Assembly (NCBI RefSeq): GCF_000012865.1
Contig: NC_007503.1
Location: 930,001 to 994,000 of the forward strand
Reading direction: 5' to 3'
Length of the DNA stretch: 64,000 nucleotides
DNA from: Carboxydothermus hydrogenoformans Z-2901
Lineage (GTDB): Bacteria > Bacillota > Z-2901 > Carboxydothermales > Carboxydothermaceae
The translations under genes were made by a program, and so were the position numbers. This document shows positions 1-9,273 of the stretch, one piece after another. The first letter of the stretch is position 1. Each line of letters starts with the position of its first letter. Below the pieces are notes generated by a model. The model was not told the DNA's origin. It ran no database searches and was given only the letters and a program-made list of their open reading frames with translations.

Positions 1-41
1 GCTTGGTTAGGGAAAAATTAAAATTTTAATTTTAATTTTAC

Positions 42-70
42 TTGACCTATAAAACTAAAAATAATATTTT
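42..70 (+). promoter_or_regulatory. Putative sigma-A promoter for the glycosyltransferase genes
   Basis: A TTGACC box at 42-47 and a TATTTT box at 65-70 are separated by 17 bases, just ahead of the first gene. The surrounding DNA is extremely AT-rich, so chance matches are likely. An AAGGAGGA ribosome binding site follows at 82-89. Confidence 0.4.
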
Positions 71-94
71 GTAGCGCATTTAAGGAGGAAGATT

Positions 95-1243
95 ATGAAA
101 AGTATTCTTTATCTTTCATCTATTGCTTGGGATTTTTTGAAGCAGAGGCCGCAAGAAATTACTGAAGCTTTCAGTATGTTGGGGCATAATGTAATTTATA
201 TTGGGAATCGTGAGTATTTGAGGGCTAGTAGAATTAACTTAAAACGAATTAAAAGATTGTTTTTTACAGAAGAAATTAAAATAAACGAAAATTTGAAAGT
301 TATAAATATGAGAATATTGTATCCGGAAAAAGTATTTAAGAGCTTTTTTAAAAAAAAGAACTTAAGTAATAAAATTAAAGAATTTCAACAAATTATAAAA
401 AAATACTTTGGTGAACAAAAAGATAAAAACATTATCATAATATCTAACCCGATGTACTTGGAATTATTTGATATAGAATTAATAGGAAAGAATAGTATTA
501 AGATTTATGATTGTGTAGATGATATGGAACACTTTTTTAAAGAAAGGGAAGATATTGAGAAATTTAAATTTCTTGAAAAAAAATTAATTAAAGCTGTAGA
601 TGAAATTTGGTTTACTGGGGAGAAATTATGTGAAATATATTTAGAAAAATATAAAAGCTACATAAGTGGAAAAAAAACAAAAATTGTTCCTAATGGGATA
701 AGTAAAAACATATTTGATAACATATTTTTTGAAAAAAAATTTAAGACATCTAATAAAATAAATATTGGATTTGTTGGTGCTATAGCTGAATGGATAGATA
801 TAGATTTAATAAAAGAAATATTAAAGAATGATAAATATGTTCTTAATGTTGCAGGGCCAGATTTTATTAATGTTTTACCTGAGCTTAGAAAATATAAGAA
901 TTTTAATTATTATGGAATAATTGAAAAAAGTATGGTACCTACATTTAATTATAATCAGGACATATGTTTATTACCTTTTAAAGTTGAAAATTCTTTAAGC
1001 ATTTCTTCTGAACCATTAAAGTTAATTGAATATTTATACTTGAAAAAACCTGTTATAAGTACTAAAATACCTGCAATAAAAAAAGTGGAAGATATGGTGT
1101 ATATAGTTGAGTCCCTTGATGATGTTGAAAAGATAATATATACTGCTTTAAATGAGAATGAAAATATAAAAGATTTACGGCACAGATATGCAAATGAATA
1201 TATATGGGAAAAAATAGCGTATGAGGCAATTAAAGATTTGTAA
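95..1243 (+). CDS. Glycosyltransferase (GT-B fold), polysaccharide locus
   Basis: This 382-residue protein looks like a GT-B glycosyltransferase that moves a sugar from a nucleotide donor onto a cell-surface glycan. The C-terminal half carries a family-like segment, SSEPLKLIEYLYLKKPVIST, at about residues 305-325, where the donor sugar nucleotide is normally bound. No signal peptide or membrane span is evident, so it probably acts at the cytoplasmic face. The ATG follows a strong AAGGAGGA site. The gene is far richer in A and T than the pur and his genes later in the window, which suggests recent acquisition. The donor and acceptor cannot be read from sequence. Confidence 0.7.
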   Translation: MKSILYLSSIAWDFLKQRPQEITEAFSMLGHNVIYIGNREYLRASRINLKRIKRLFFTEEIKINENLKVINMRILYPEKVFKSFFKKKNLSNKIKEFQQIIKKYFGEQKDKNIIIISNPMYLELFDIELIGKNSIKIYDCVDDMEHFFKEREDIEKFKFLEKKLIKAVDEIWFTGEKLCEIYLEKYKSYISGKKTKIVPNGISKNIFDNIFFEKKFKTSNKINIGFVGAIAEWIDIDLIKEILKNDKYVLNVAGPDFINVLPELRKYKNFNYYGIIEKSMVPTFNYNQDICLLPFKVENSLSISSEPLKLIEYLYLKKPVISTKIPAIKKVEDMVYIVESLDDVEKIIYTALNENENIKDLRHRYANEYIWEKIAYEAIKDL

Positions 1244-1289
1244 AAGTTAATCAGTTAAAAATAAATTAAGAGATGAAAGGAAATAAAAA

Positions 1290-2450
1290 ATGCAAAAAAA
1301 AATGTTGATTCCTATAAGTTCACCTTGGGAAAAACATCATAGGAAACAGCTTATTTTAAATCTTGCTGATGAATTTAAAAATTTTGTAGATATTTATGTT
1401 ATAGATCGACCTTATGATATTCTAACGTATTTTTTAAGGAAAACAGTCACAAAAAACTATTATAGAAACACACCAGGATTAAACAAAGTGAAAGAAAACT
1501 TATATGTATTGGGTATTAGCCAAGTTTTTCATGAACACATCAGCTCATTAAATGTAATGTTTGATTATATCAATAAAAATTATGTAAAAACTGAAATTAA
1601 AAAGTTTATTTCGGATGTTGATATAATATGGATCAGTGAACCGAATCATAGATTTTATTTCGATATATTTTATAATTCGATAAAAATATATGAAATTTAT
1701 GACGAATATTTATTAAGACCAAATGGTAAACTAAGAAATGCTAAGATTGTATCTAATGATCAACAAATTTGTGATGAGGCTGATATTATATTTTATACGT
1801 CGCCTAAGATATTGCAACGAAGACAAAAATATAGCGAGAAAATGTTCTTTATTAATAATGGAGTTGATTACAGTCTCTTTAATGCAAATAATGAAAATGA
1901 AAATAAAGTAATACTTAAAATTGATAATAAAAAAAGGAATATAATATTCGTAGGAAATATTGGCGAATTTATAGAAATTAATGCCTTTTTTGAAATATTA
2001 AATGAAGATAATAATCACCTCTATATAATTGGAAATTATGAATTACCTATGAAAAATTATATTTTAAAATTAAAAAGTTACAATAATTGCACTTACTTAG
2101 GATATATAGACCACAATAAATTGAAATATTATTTACAAAAAATGGATATTGGGGTAATACCCTTTAAGGAAAATAACGAATTTGTAGAAGCAATAAATCC
2201 ATTAAAGTTTTATGAATATCTTGCTTGTGGTTTACCTGTGGTTTCTTTGGATTTGCCAATATACAATAATTTACCTGAAGGCTTGGTTTATAGATACAAA
2301 AAATTTAGCGAAATTAACGATTTAATAAAAATTGCATTTGACGAAAAAGCAAAATATATTGATTTTAGGAAAAAATATGCTCAAAAAAACGATTGGAAAA
2401 ACATAGCTAAAGCTATTTTAAGTATCTTCAGGGAGAAAGGTATAATATAA
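1290..2450 (+). CDS. Glycosyltransferase (GT-B fold), paralogous to the preceding gene
   Basis: A 386-residue probable glycosyltransferase with the same architecture as its upstream neighbour. The C-terminal donor-binding segment INPLKFYEYLACGLPVVS is the recognisable part, and a conserved-looking FVGNIGEF stretch opens the second domain. It has no membrane segment. It lies 46 bases after the previous gene, and its stop codon shares one base with the start of the next (TAATG at 2448-2452), so the three are likely co-transcribed. Base composition is again very AT-rich. The substrate is unknown. Confidence 0.7.
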   Translation: MQKKMLIPISSPWEKHHRKQLILNLADEFKNFVDIYVIDRPYDILTYFLRKTVTKNYYRNTPGLNKVKENLYVLGISQVFHEHISSLNVMFDYINKNYVKTEIKKFISDVDIIWISEPNHRFYFDIFYNSIKIYEIYDEYLLRPNGKLRNAKIVSNDQQICDEADIIFYTSPKILQRRQKYSEKMFFINNGVDYSLFNANNENENKVILKIDNKKRNIIFVGNIGEFIEINAFFEILNEDNNHLYIIGNYELPMKNYILKLKSYNNCTYLGYIDHNKLKYYLQKMDIGVIPFKENNEFVEAINPLKFYEYLACGLPVVSLDLPIYNNLPEGLVYRYKKFSEINDLIKIAFDEKAKYIDFRKKYAQKNDWKNIAKAILSIFREKGII

Positions 2451-3550
2451 TGAGTAAAAATATAATGAGTAAAAAAGTAATTGTGTTATATGCGGGCTTT
2501 ATTCACAAGGGCGGGGGGGTTGTAACCCATTTAAAAAATCTCGAAAAAGGATTGACTCAAGCTGGATACAAGGTTGATGTATGGAGCTTGGATAAAACAA
2601 TTTTACTTGGATATTTTGTAGCGGGCATTGAAAAGATTTTTGATAGGATTTTACCGCCTAGCGGTAAGCTTTTGCGTTATTTTGCAACAAAAATCTTATT
2701 TTATTTTCAGTTAAAAAAGCAATATTTAAAATATGATTACCTGATATTTGAAGATGTTTTTTCCTTTCCACATGCAAAAAATCCAAAAAAGCTTTATTTT
2801 TTTCATGGTTATAGGGCTGACTTTTTGGGTGATTTAACATTCAGGATTAAATTTTTTGAGAAAATATTATTAAACTATGAAATAAATTGTCTTAAAAAAG
2901 TAAAAAGCCAAACAGCTTTTGTATCGCGTGAACATAAAGATTTAATAGCAAAAACTTTTAATTTAAATTTGGATTCAGCGCCAGTTATCGAAAATTCAAC
3001 TGACTTATCTTTGATAGAAAGTGTTTTAAAAAATAATTACCAAAAAGAGAATACTATTTTAAGTGTGGGGCTTCTAATAAAACGGAAAAACCCTGATTTT
3101 ATTTTAGAATTAGCAAAAAAAATTAAAACAGATGGTATTGGTTTTAAAATTAAGTTAATAGGTGATGGGCCTGAGTTTGCAAAAATAAAGAATAAAATTG
3201 AAAAATATCAACTTACAGATATTGTAATTCTAACGGGAAAGCTCAGTTATAAAGAGACTTTAGAAGAACTTGCAAAATCGAAAATTTTTATCTTACCATC
3301 CTTTAAAGAGTCTTTTTCCTTTGTCTTACTGGAAGCGAAACTATTAGGGAATTATACTATTGCAACTGAAGGTTTAGCGGTACCGGATATATTTGTTGAT
3401 AAATTTTTACCTCTTGATGTTAATCTTTGGATGGAAGAAATAAAAGATCCTTCAAGCAAAAAAGAAATAAATATAGAAGAAATGAAAGGGCGCTTTTCTT
3501 TAGAGAGGCAAATCAATCAAATAATTAATTACTTCGAAAAAAATATTTAA
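2450..3550 (+). CDS. GT4-family glycosyltransferase
   Basis: A 366-residue GT4-type glycosyltransferase for polysaccharide assembly. Visible marks are the N-terminal HKGGGVVTHLKNL loop typical of GT4 donor-side glycine motifs, SVGLLIKRKNPDF at the start of the second domain, GDGPEF, and LPSFKESFSFVLLEAK, which contains the E-x7-E type donor motif. The chosen ATG overlaps the upstream stop. A second ATG lies five codons later because ATGAGTAAAAA is directly repeated at 2450 and 2465, so either could be used. The gene converges on the next one, the two stop codons overlapping at 3547-3550. Confidence 0.8.
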   Translation: MSKNIMSKKVIVLYAGFIHKGGGVVTHLKNLEKGLTQAGYKVDVWSLDKTILLGYFVAGIEKIFDRILPPSGKLLRYFATKILFYFQLKKQYLKYDYLIFEDVFSFPHAKNPKKLYFFHGYRADFLGDLTFRIKFFEKILLNYEINCLKKVKSQTAFVSREHKDLIAKTFNLNLDSAPVIENSTDLSLIESVLKNNYQKENTILSVGLLIKRKNPDFILELAKKIKTDGIGFKIKLIGDGPEFAKIKNKIEKYQLTDIVILTGKLSYKETLEELAKSKIFILPSFKESFSFVLLEAKLLGNYTIATEGLAVPDIFVDKFLPLDVNLWMEEIKDPSSKKEINIEEMKGRFSLERQINQIINYFEKNI

Positions 3551-4485
3551 TTTAGTCCTTTAAAAAAACCTTTAATACTTCCTGAAGACTTTGTTAAGAG
3601 ACTAGTAAATAAAGCTAAAAGAAAATTACCTATTATTGATAAGAAGTAAAATAAAAAGTCAAGGTTATTTTTATTTTTCACTTTATAAATTTGTCTTAAA
3701 TTATAAACCTTGGCCGCCATGAGTTTTTCCAGATCCGGCCGGGCGGATGGTGTTTTATGATGTATTCCCCAGGCGTTCATTACCCGGTAAAATTTATAGC
3801 CTTCTTTGGCTAATTGCACGCTTAAGTAGACGTCTTCTCCTAGGGCATAACCGCTAAAACGCTGCAAATCTTCGTTAAAGTAATAATTTGGTTTTTCAAG
3901 TAGTGGTTTTACTGGAAGAAACATGCAGCAACCGGAGAGCCAGCCAACTTCTTTTAATTCATCGGTAAGAATAAGTTCATACTCGTTTAACCAGGTATTG
4001 CCTCCTGAAGGCAGTACCTTTTTTTCAGTGCTTTCATGGGGTAAAAAAAAGATCTTTTTAAAGAAATTAAAAAACTTTGAGCTACCGAGCTTTTGAATTT
4101 CAGAACCATAAGAAATAGTTTTAAAATTTAATTCCAGGCAGGTTTTGGGTGGAAGGGTTTTTATTTTTTCCAATAAAATTTCAAAGGCATTATCGTTTAG
4201 CTCAAAGTCATCATCTAAAAACAAGGCATAATCGATATCTTTTAAGTATTTCAAAGCCAAAAGTCTCTGGGTAACCGAACCAAGTTTAGTGGTATATTCG
4301 TAAATTAGGTTTTCAATCCGGGCTTGAAATTTTTCGCAAACCTTTTTGGTTTCATCGTTTTTACTTCCGTCAATAATTATGACTTTATCCGGTTTTACGG
4401 TTTGCTTTAAATAACTATTAAACAACCGCTCAATGTCTTTTGGTCTGTTTAAGGTTGGGATAACCCATGCTGTTTTAAAATTCAT
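3547..4485 (-). CDS. GT2-family glycosyltransferase with C-terminal membrane segment
   Basis: A 312-residue family 2 (GT-A fold) glycosyltransferase. The N-terminus WVIPTLNRPKDIERLFNSY and the metal-binding FLDDDFEL segment are characteristic, and GEDVYLSVQLAKEGYKFYR is the usual acceptor-side region. The last 50 residues contain a hydrophobic stretch, FLFYFLSIIGNFLLALFTSL, that would anchor the enzyme at the membrane. The start at 4485 is preferred over the longer frame to 4518 because GGAGG lies six bases before this ATG. It is the only leftward gene in the polysaccharide locus. Substrate is not predictable. Confidence 0.8.
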   Translation of the reverse strand: MNFKTAWVIPTLNRPKDIERLFNSYLKQTVKPDKVIIIDGSKNDETKKVCEKFQARIENLIYEYTTKLGSVTQRLLALKYLKDIDYALFLDDDFELNDNAFEILLEKIKTLPPKTCLELNFKTISYGSEIQKLGSSKFFNFFKKIFFLPHESTEKKVLPSGGNTWLNEYELILTDELKEVGWLSGCCMFLPVKPLLEKPNYYFNEDLQRFSGYALGEDVYLSVQLAKEGYKFYRVMNAWGIHHKTPSARPDLEKLMAAKVYNLRQIYKVKNKNNLDFLFYFLSIIGNFLLALFTSLLTKSSGSIKGFFKGLN

Positions 4486-4524
4486 TTTAAACCTCCGTGT
4501 AGTGAAAAAATGTACCAAATTTAG

Positions 4525-4530
4525 TATAAT
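4525..4530 (+). promoter_or_regulatory. Putative -10 box before the epimerase gene
   Basis: A perfect TATAAT sits about 40 bases before the epimerase start, in the divergent gap. The -35 position 17 bases upstream reads GTGAAA, a weak match, so this is only a possible promoter. Confidence 0.35.
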
Positions 4531-4569
4531 GTTTGTAGTTTAAAACTGTAAAGAGAAAGGGGATTAACT

Positions 4570-5511
4570 TTGGCAAAATTCCTGGTTACCGGTGGAGCAG
4601 GTTTTATTGGCTCGCACATAGTGGAAAGGTTGGTACGAGACGGAGCTGAGGTCGTTGTCCTGGATGATTTATCAAGCGGTAAAGAGGAAAATCTCTCGGA
4701 AGTTTTAGATAAAATTACCTTTATTAAAGGAGATGTCCGGGATTTAGATTTGATAAAAGGAATTACTAAAGATGTGGATTATATTTTGCACGAAGCGGCG
4801 ATGGCGTCGGTGCCGGCTTCTATCGATGACCCTTTAAAATGCCATGAAGTAAACGTTACCGGGACGATTAATGTGCTTTTATCTGCTAAAGAAAACGGAG
4901 TAAAAAGAGTGGTTTACGCGGCATCTTCGGCAGTATACGGGAATAATGAAACTTTACCCAAGAAAGAAGATATGTACCCGGAGCCGCTTTCTCCCTATGC
5001 GGTTTCGAAGTATGCCGGAGAGTTATATCTTCAAGTTTTTGCCCGGATTTACGGTATTGAAGCGGTGGGACTTCGGTACTTTAATGTTTTTGGGCCAAAG
5101 CAGGATCCCAATTCCCAGTACGCAGCGGTGATACCTAAGTTTATCGATGCATTGTTAAAAGGTATGCCGCCGACAATTTACGGGGATGGAATGCAGACCA
5201 GGGATTTTATTTTTATCGATGATGTGGTGGAGGCAAATATGCTGGCTTTAACGGCCCGGGGGGCTTCAGGGAAGGTATTTAATATTGCCTGCGGAGAGCG
5301 GATTAGTTTAAATAGGCTTTACAAAGTGATAAAAGAGATTATCGGGGTGGATATTGAGCCGGTATATGCTGAGGCAAGGGTTGGAGATGTCCGGGACTCC
5401 CTGGCGGATATATCTTTGGCCCGGAATATTTTGGGGTTTGAGCCAAAGGTGAGTTTGGAGGAGGGCCTTAAAAAGACGGTTGAGTGGCATAAACGGAATT
5501 TGGAGGTTTGA
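4570..5511 (+). CDS. NAD-dependent UDP-sugar epimerase (GalE-like)
   Basis: An extended short-chain dehydrogenase of 313 residues, of the UDP-glucose/UDP-N-acetylglucosamine 4-epimerase type, supplying precursors for polysaccharide synthesis. The Rossmann motif TGGAGFIGSH is at residues 7-16. The catalytic serine region AASSAVYG and the YAVSK tyrosine-lysine pair follow, then RYFNVFGPKQDPNSQY and TRDFIFIDDVVEAN typical of the family. The start is TTG with an AAAGGGGA site upstream. The stop codon is followed within 30 bases by the next glycosyltransferase, so they form one operon. Exact sugar specificity cannot be fixed from sequence. Confidence 0.88.
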   Translation: MAKFLVTGGAGFIGSHIVERLVRDGAEVVVLDDLSSGKEENLSEVLDKITFIKGDVRDLDLIKGITKDVDYILHEAAMASVPASIDDPLKCHEVNVTGTINVLLSAKENGVKRVVYAASSAVYGNNETLPKKEDMYPEPLSPYAVSKYAGELYLQVFARIYGIEAVGLRYFNVFGPKQDPNSQYAAVIPKFIDALLKGMPPTIYGDGMQTRDFIFIDDVVEANMLALTARGASGKVFNIACGERISLNRLYKVIKEIIGVDIEPVYAEARVGDVRDSLADISLARNILGFEPKVSLEEGLKKTVEWHKRNLEV

Positions 5512-5540
5512 AAGTAGAGGGTGGATGCTGGAGAATTAAT

Positions 5541-6698
5541 ATGAAGAAGAAAATAAAACTTTTACACCTCATTACCTTAAGTGAGGCGGGAGGAGCCCAG
5601 AAGGTTCTCTATCATATTGTTAGTGGCCTAAATCCGGAAGAATACGATATTACCGTGATGGCTGCTCCCGGAGGAGAGTTATTTTCCTGGTTAAAAGATT
5701 ATCCGTATATAAAACTTTGGCCGCTGCCGGAGATGGAGCGGGAAATAGTTTTAACGAAAGATTTTAAGCTTTTATTAAAATTAATAGAAATTTTTAAAAA
5801 GGAAAAGTTTGATATCGTTCACTGCCACAGCACCAAAGCAGGGATACTGGGGAGAATCGCAGCTTTTTTTGGCCGGGTGCCGGTTAGGATTTTTACCGTG
5901 CACGGTTGGGTTTTTGACTTAAATCAACCACTTCTTAAATTTCTTTTTTATGTCTGGGCGGAGCGATTGGCGGGCTTGTTTGGCAGCATGATGGTGACGG
6001 TATCCCGGGAAGATTACCGGAAAGGGCTTGAATACAAAATTACCCGGAAAGAGAAGTTAACCTATATTCCCAATGGCTTGCCGGAAATTATAACAAAAAA
6101 GGGAAAGCTTCGAAAGGCACTTGGAATTAGTGATGAAATAAAAATAGTAGGAACTGTACTTCGTCTTGCACCTCCCAAGGACTTAGAGCTTCTCCTTAAA
6201 ACAGCGGAATTGGTAATAAAAAACTGGGACAGGGTTGTTTTTGTCGTAGTAGGAGATGGACCGCAAAAAGAGTGGCTTCGGGCGGAAATATTAAAAAGGG
6301 GGCTTTCGGAAAAAATCCATCTTTTGGGACACCGGGAAGATGTTTACGATTTGTTGGGGGATTTTGATGTTTTTACGCTTTTTTCCCGGCACGAAGGCTT
6401 ACCCGTTTCGATTCTCGAAGCTATGGCGGCGGGATTGCCGGTGGTTGCCAGTAAAGTGGGAGGCATACCGGAGCTTGTTTATGAGGGAGAAAATGGGTTT
6501 TTAGTGGATGAGGGAGATGGTAAAAAGGCTTTCCACGCCATAATTTCCCTTTTACAGGATGCGGAGCTCAGGTTTAAAATGGGAAAGAGGAGTTTTTTTC
6601 TTTATAGCGAAAATTATACCGTTGAAAAAATGGTCAGTTCCTATGACTGCCTGTACAAGAAACTTTTAAAAGATACGGAGGCAGTTTTTGATGGATAA
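5541..6698 (+). CDS. GT4-family glycosyltransferase
   Basis: A 385-residue GT4 glycosyltransferase. It begins KLLHLITLSEAGGAQKVLYH, the usual glycine-rich N-terminal loop, and carries VVGDGPQKEWL, LGHREDVYDLLGDFDVF and SRHEGLPVSILEAMAAGLPV, which is the E-x7-E donor site. The ATG at 5541 is chosen because the protein then starts at the conserved first strand. A frame extending to 5508 exists but adds unconserved residues. The gene overlaps the following sugar-transferase gene by 8 bases, indicating translational coupling. Confidence 0.85.
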   Translation: MKKKIKLLHLITLSEAGGAQKVLYHIVSGLNPEEYDITVMAAPGGELFSWLKDYPYIKLWPLPEMEREIVLTKDFKLLLKLIEIFKKEKFDIVHCHSTKAGILGRIAAFFGRVPVRIFTVHGWVFDLNQPLLKFLFYVWAERLAGLFGSMMVTVSREDYRKGLEYKITRKEKLTYIPNGLPEIITKKGKLRKALGISDEIKIVGTVLRLAPPKDLELLLKTAELVIKNWDRVVFVVVGDGPQKEWLRAEILKRGLSEKIHLLGHREDVYDLLGDFDVFTLFSRHEGLPVSILEAMAAGLPVVASKVGGIPELVYEGENGFLVDEGDGKKAFHAIISLLQDAELRFKMGKRSFFLYSENYTVEKMVSSYDCLYKKLLKDTEAVFDG

Positions 6699-8019
6699 AA
6701 ATACAAAACTAAAACTTTTAACCATTGCTTCCGTTTTAATTGACGCCGTTTTCTTAAACCTCGGCTTTGTAGCGGCTTTTTTGCTGCGCTTTGGTTTTAA
6801 GCTTCCTGAAGAAAACTTTATAGCTTATCTTACCGTTTACCCGTGGGTAACTTTAGCGGGGCTTTTACTTTTTAATGTGTATGGTTTATACCAGAGTTAT
6901 AAACGAAGCCGGGCAGAAGTTATCGCCTCTACCGTTTGGGCTATTGTGCTTTTGCTGCCGGTAGCCATGGGCATGGCGTTCTTCTTCCGGGGTTTTGCCT
7001 TTCCGCGGACGGTTTTCGTGGTTGCCCTTATCCTGCAGCTTATAATTTTTATTCCCTGGCGGCTCTGGCTCTGGCGGCTGGAGAAAAAAGTTTTTGGAGC
7101 AAGGCGGCTTTTATTAATTGGCGGTCATAAAGAAATCCACATTACCCGGGATAAGATCAAAGATAACAAGATTGACCTCTTTGAGGTTGCGGGAAAGCTG
7201 GCAGCTCCGGGAACAATTGAGGAAGTTAAGGAAGCCATCAATAAGTACCGGCCGGAAGTGGTACTTATCGGTAATAACCTTCCGGACAAGCTTAAAAAAG
7301 AAATATTACTTTTAACTTTGTCGGAAAATATTCCGGTGTACGTTATCCCAGATTATTATGATATCGTCCTTTCCCAGGCCAAGCTTGAGTCGATAGGCGA
7401 CTTACCGGTCTTTTATTTGGAAGGGCTTTCCTTGCCTGCCGGGATGCAGATGGTCAAAAGGGCGATGGATATCTTGCTGGCTTTAATTGCCCTAATTTTG
7501 GCAAGCCCGATAATGCTTGTAACTGCCCTTTTAATTAAGCTTGATTCCGAAGGACCGGTATTTTACTTACAGGAAAGGGTTACGGAAAACGGGCGAAAAT
7601 TTTACTGTTATAAATTCCGCACCATGGTGAAAGATGCGGAGAAACTCACGGGACCTACTTTAGCTACCGAAAACGATCCCCGGATTACCCGGGTAGGAAG
7701 GTTTTTACGGGCAACCAGGATTGATGAATTGCCCCAGTTAATAAATGTTTTAAAGGGAGACATGAGCTTAGTTGGACCAAGGCCCGAACGTCCTTTCTTT
7801 GTCGAAAAATTTACCGATGAGGTGCCGGAGTACGCCTTACGGCTAAAACTAAAATCCGGCCTAACCGGTCTTGCCCAGGTTGAAGGGAAATACAGTACCT
7901 CTTTTGAAGACAAGCTAAAATACGACTTGCTGTACGCCAAAGCTTATACCCCTCTAAAAGATTTAGAAATTATCCTGCACACGTTGAAAGTTATTTTAAT
8001 TAAGGATAAAGCATCTTGA
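6691..8019 (+). CDS. Polyprenyl-phosphate sugar-1-phosphate transferase (exopolysaccharide initiating enzyme)
   Basis: A 442-residue membrane protein that should start repeat-unit synthesis by transferring a sugar phosphate to undecaprenyl phosphate. About five hydrophobic segments occupy residues 10-130, followed by a soluble CoA_binding_3-like domain (LLLIGGHKEI). One more hydrophobic segment (residues 257-280) leads into the catalytic bacterial sugar transferase domain with SEGPVFYLQERV, YKFRTMVKDAE, DELPQLINVLKGDMS and LVGPRPE. The ATG at 6691 sits ten bases after GGAG. A TTG one codon earlier is possible. It is the last gene before a clear terminator. Confidence 0.9.
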   Translation: MDKNTKLKLLTIASVLIDAVFLNLGFVAAFLLRFGFKLPEENFIAYLTVYPWVTLAGLLLFNVYGLYQSYKRSRAEVIASTVWAIVLLLPVAMGMAFFFRGFAFPRTVFVVALILQLIIFIPWRLWLWRLEKKVFGARRLLLIGGHKEIHITRDKIKDNKIDLFEVAGKLAAPGTIEEVKEAINKYRPEVVLIGNNLPDKLKKEILLLTLSENIPVYVIPDYYDIVLSQAKLESIGDLPVFYLEGLSLPAGMQMVKRAMDILLALIALILASPIMLVTALLIKLDSEGPVFYLQERVTENGRKFYCYKFRTMVKDAEKLTGPTLATENDPRITRVGRFLRATRIDELPQLINVLKGDMSLVGPRPERPFFVEKFTDEVPEYALRLKLKSGLTGLAQVEGKYSTSFEDKLKYDLLYAKAYTPLKDLEIILHTLKVILIKDKAS

Positions 8020-8034
8020 ATGGAAAAAGATATT

Positions 8035-8064
8035 AAACCTCCCATAAAATGGGAGGTTTTTTTC
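8035..8064 (+). terminator. Rho-independent terminator of the polysaccharide operon
   Basis: AAACCTCCCAT pairs perfectly with ATGGGAGGTTT across a short loop, and the stem runs straight into a T tract, 15 bases after the sugar transferase stop codon. Confidence 0.9.
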
Positions 8065-8122
8065 TGTTTTTAGCGAATATTATTTTATTAGTAAAAACTA
8101 GTAAAAAAAGGGAGGGTTAAAA

Positions 8123-9127
8123 GTGGAACCAGAGCGCTTAAAGCGCCGGTTAATTCGGGTGGACTTGTCAACCACGGAAGGAAGGCTTAAATTTATTTTA
8201 GTGGTTTCCGCACTTATAATAATTATAGCTGCTGGCTCGGTAGGAGCCATCGCTGCTACCATGACGCCGGGATTTTGTAAGACATGCCACGAAATGTTGC
8301 CGGAGTATGTAACCTGGCAGGCCAGTTCCCACAGCCAGCTTGCCTGTACCAAGTGTCATATCGAACCCGGGGTTTTAAACCTGTTAAAGGAAAAAGTAGG
8401 CGCTATGAAGCAGCTTTACCAGCACGTTACCAAAACCTATGAGCGACCCATCTTTTTACCGGAAGAAAAGGAGATTAAATCGGAAATTTGCTTTCAATGC
8501 CATTCTAACAACCGGGAATATACTATTGCCGGCGATATCATTGTTCCCCACGATAAACACATTAAACGGCATGTAGATTGCACCAAATGTCACTCGGGGG
8601 TAGCCCATGCGAAAATTGCCGAACGGGGTCTGACCGCTACCGGCTCCTTAGCGGCGTGGACACTGGAGCGCGGAAAGAAGGAAATGTCGACAAAATATGT
8701 TAAGCCGGAAATGGATAACTGCATTGCCTGCCACTTTAGTCGGGGTGTAACTATCCGCTGTGAAAAATGTCATAAGACCATTAAGACGCCCGACAACCAC
8801 GCGGCTATTAACTGGATTAACATTCATGGAATTAAAGCGCGGGAAGACTTAAAATACTGTGAATCGTGTCATAATTACGGAATGAAAATGGTAGCACTAA
8901 ACCTGGATAAAGAACCGGTAGTGAAGTATGCCCGGGGGAACCAGTTCTGCCGGAGCTGCCATACCAAGAAACCAATTACCCACTCAGAACCCTGGATGCC
9001 GAAACACGGAACCTGGGCCAAGGAGAAAGGCTTTACGAACTGCTTTGTCTGCCACAATAAGAAACCGGGCGAGTCTAAAGAAGGAGCAGCTCAGACCTTC
9101 TGCAATAAGTGCCACTGGTTTGAATAA
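8123..9127 (+). CDS. Ten-haem membrane-anchored c-type cytochrome (NapC/NirT-like N-terminus)
   Basis: A 334-residue multihaem cytochrome c. After a basic N-terminus, one hydrophobic anchor spans about residues 23-46, and the rest should lie outside the membrane. Ten CXXCH haem sites can be counted: CKTCH, CTKCH, CFQCH, CTKCH, CIACH, CEKCH, CESCH, CRSCH, CFVCH and CNKCH. The first four fit a NapC/NirT quinol-oxidising module. The six extra sites exceed the usual four or five of that family. The GTG start follows GGGAGGG. It most likely carries electrons from the quinone pool to an extracellular acceptor or partner. The partner is not encoded alongside, unless it is the NHL protein downstream. 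Confidence 0.9.
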   Translation: MEPERLKRRLIRVDLSTTEGRLKFILVVSALIIIIAAGSVGAIAATMTPGFCKTCHEMLPEYVTWQASSHSQLACTKCHIEPGVLNLLKEKVGAMKQLYQHVTKTYERPIFLPEEKEIKSEICFQCHSNNREYTIAGDIIVPHDKHIKRHVDCTKCHSGVAHAKIAERGLTATGSLAAWTLERGKKEMSTKYVKPEMDNCIACHFSRGVTIRCEKCHKTIKTPDNHAAINWINIHGIKAREDLKYCESCHNYGMKMVALNLDKEPVVKYARGNQFCRSCHTKKPITHSEPWMPKHGTWAKEKGFTNCFVCHNKKPGESKEGAAQTFCNKCHWFE

Positions 9128-9132
9128 CAACC

Positions 9133-9157
9133 ACCTGCCGTTCATGCGGCAGGTTTT
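9133..9157 (+). terminator. Rho-independent terminator after the cytochrome gene
   Basis: ACCTGCCG at 9133-9140 pairs with CGGCAGGT at 9147-9154 around a six-base loop, followed by TTTTCTT. Confidence 0.85.
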
Positions 9158-9210
9158 CTTCATTAATTTGGATTTTTCGAGGAAATGTTGCGGTTTATGC
9201 CCCCGCTATT

Positions 9211-9238
9211 TTGGCAAAAATTTCAGGTATGTTATGGT
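9211..9238 (+). promoter_or_regulatory. Possible promoter of the NHL-repeat gene
   Basis: TTGGCA at 9211-9216 and TATGGT at 9233-9238 are 16 bases apart, 36 bases before the start codon. The match is moderate. The terminator upstream makes a separate promoter necessary. Confidence 0.4.
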
Positions 9239-9273
9239 AAGATAAATCCGAAAAAAAACTGCGGGGGTATCTT

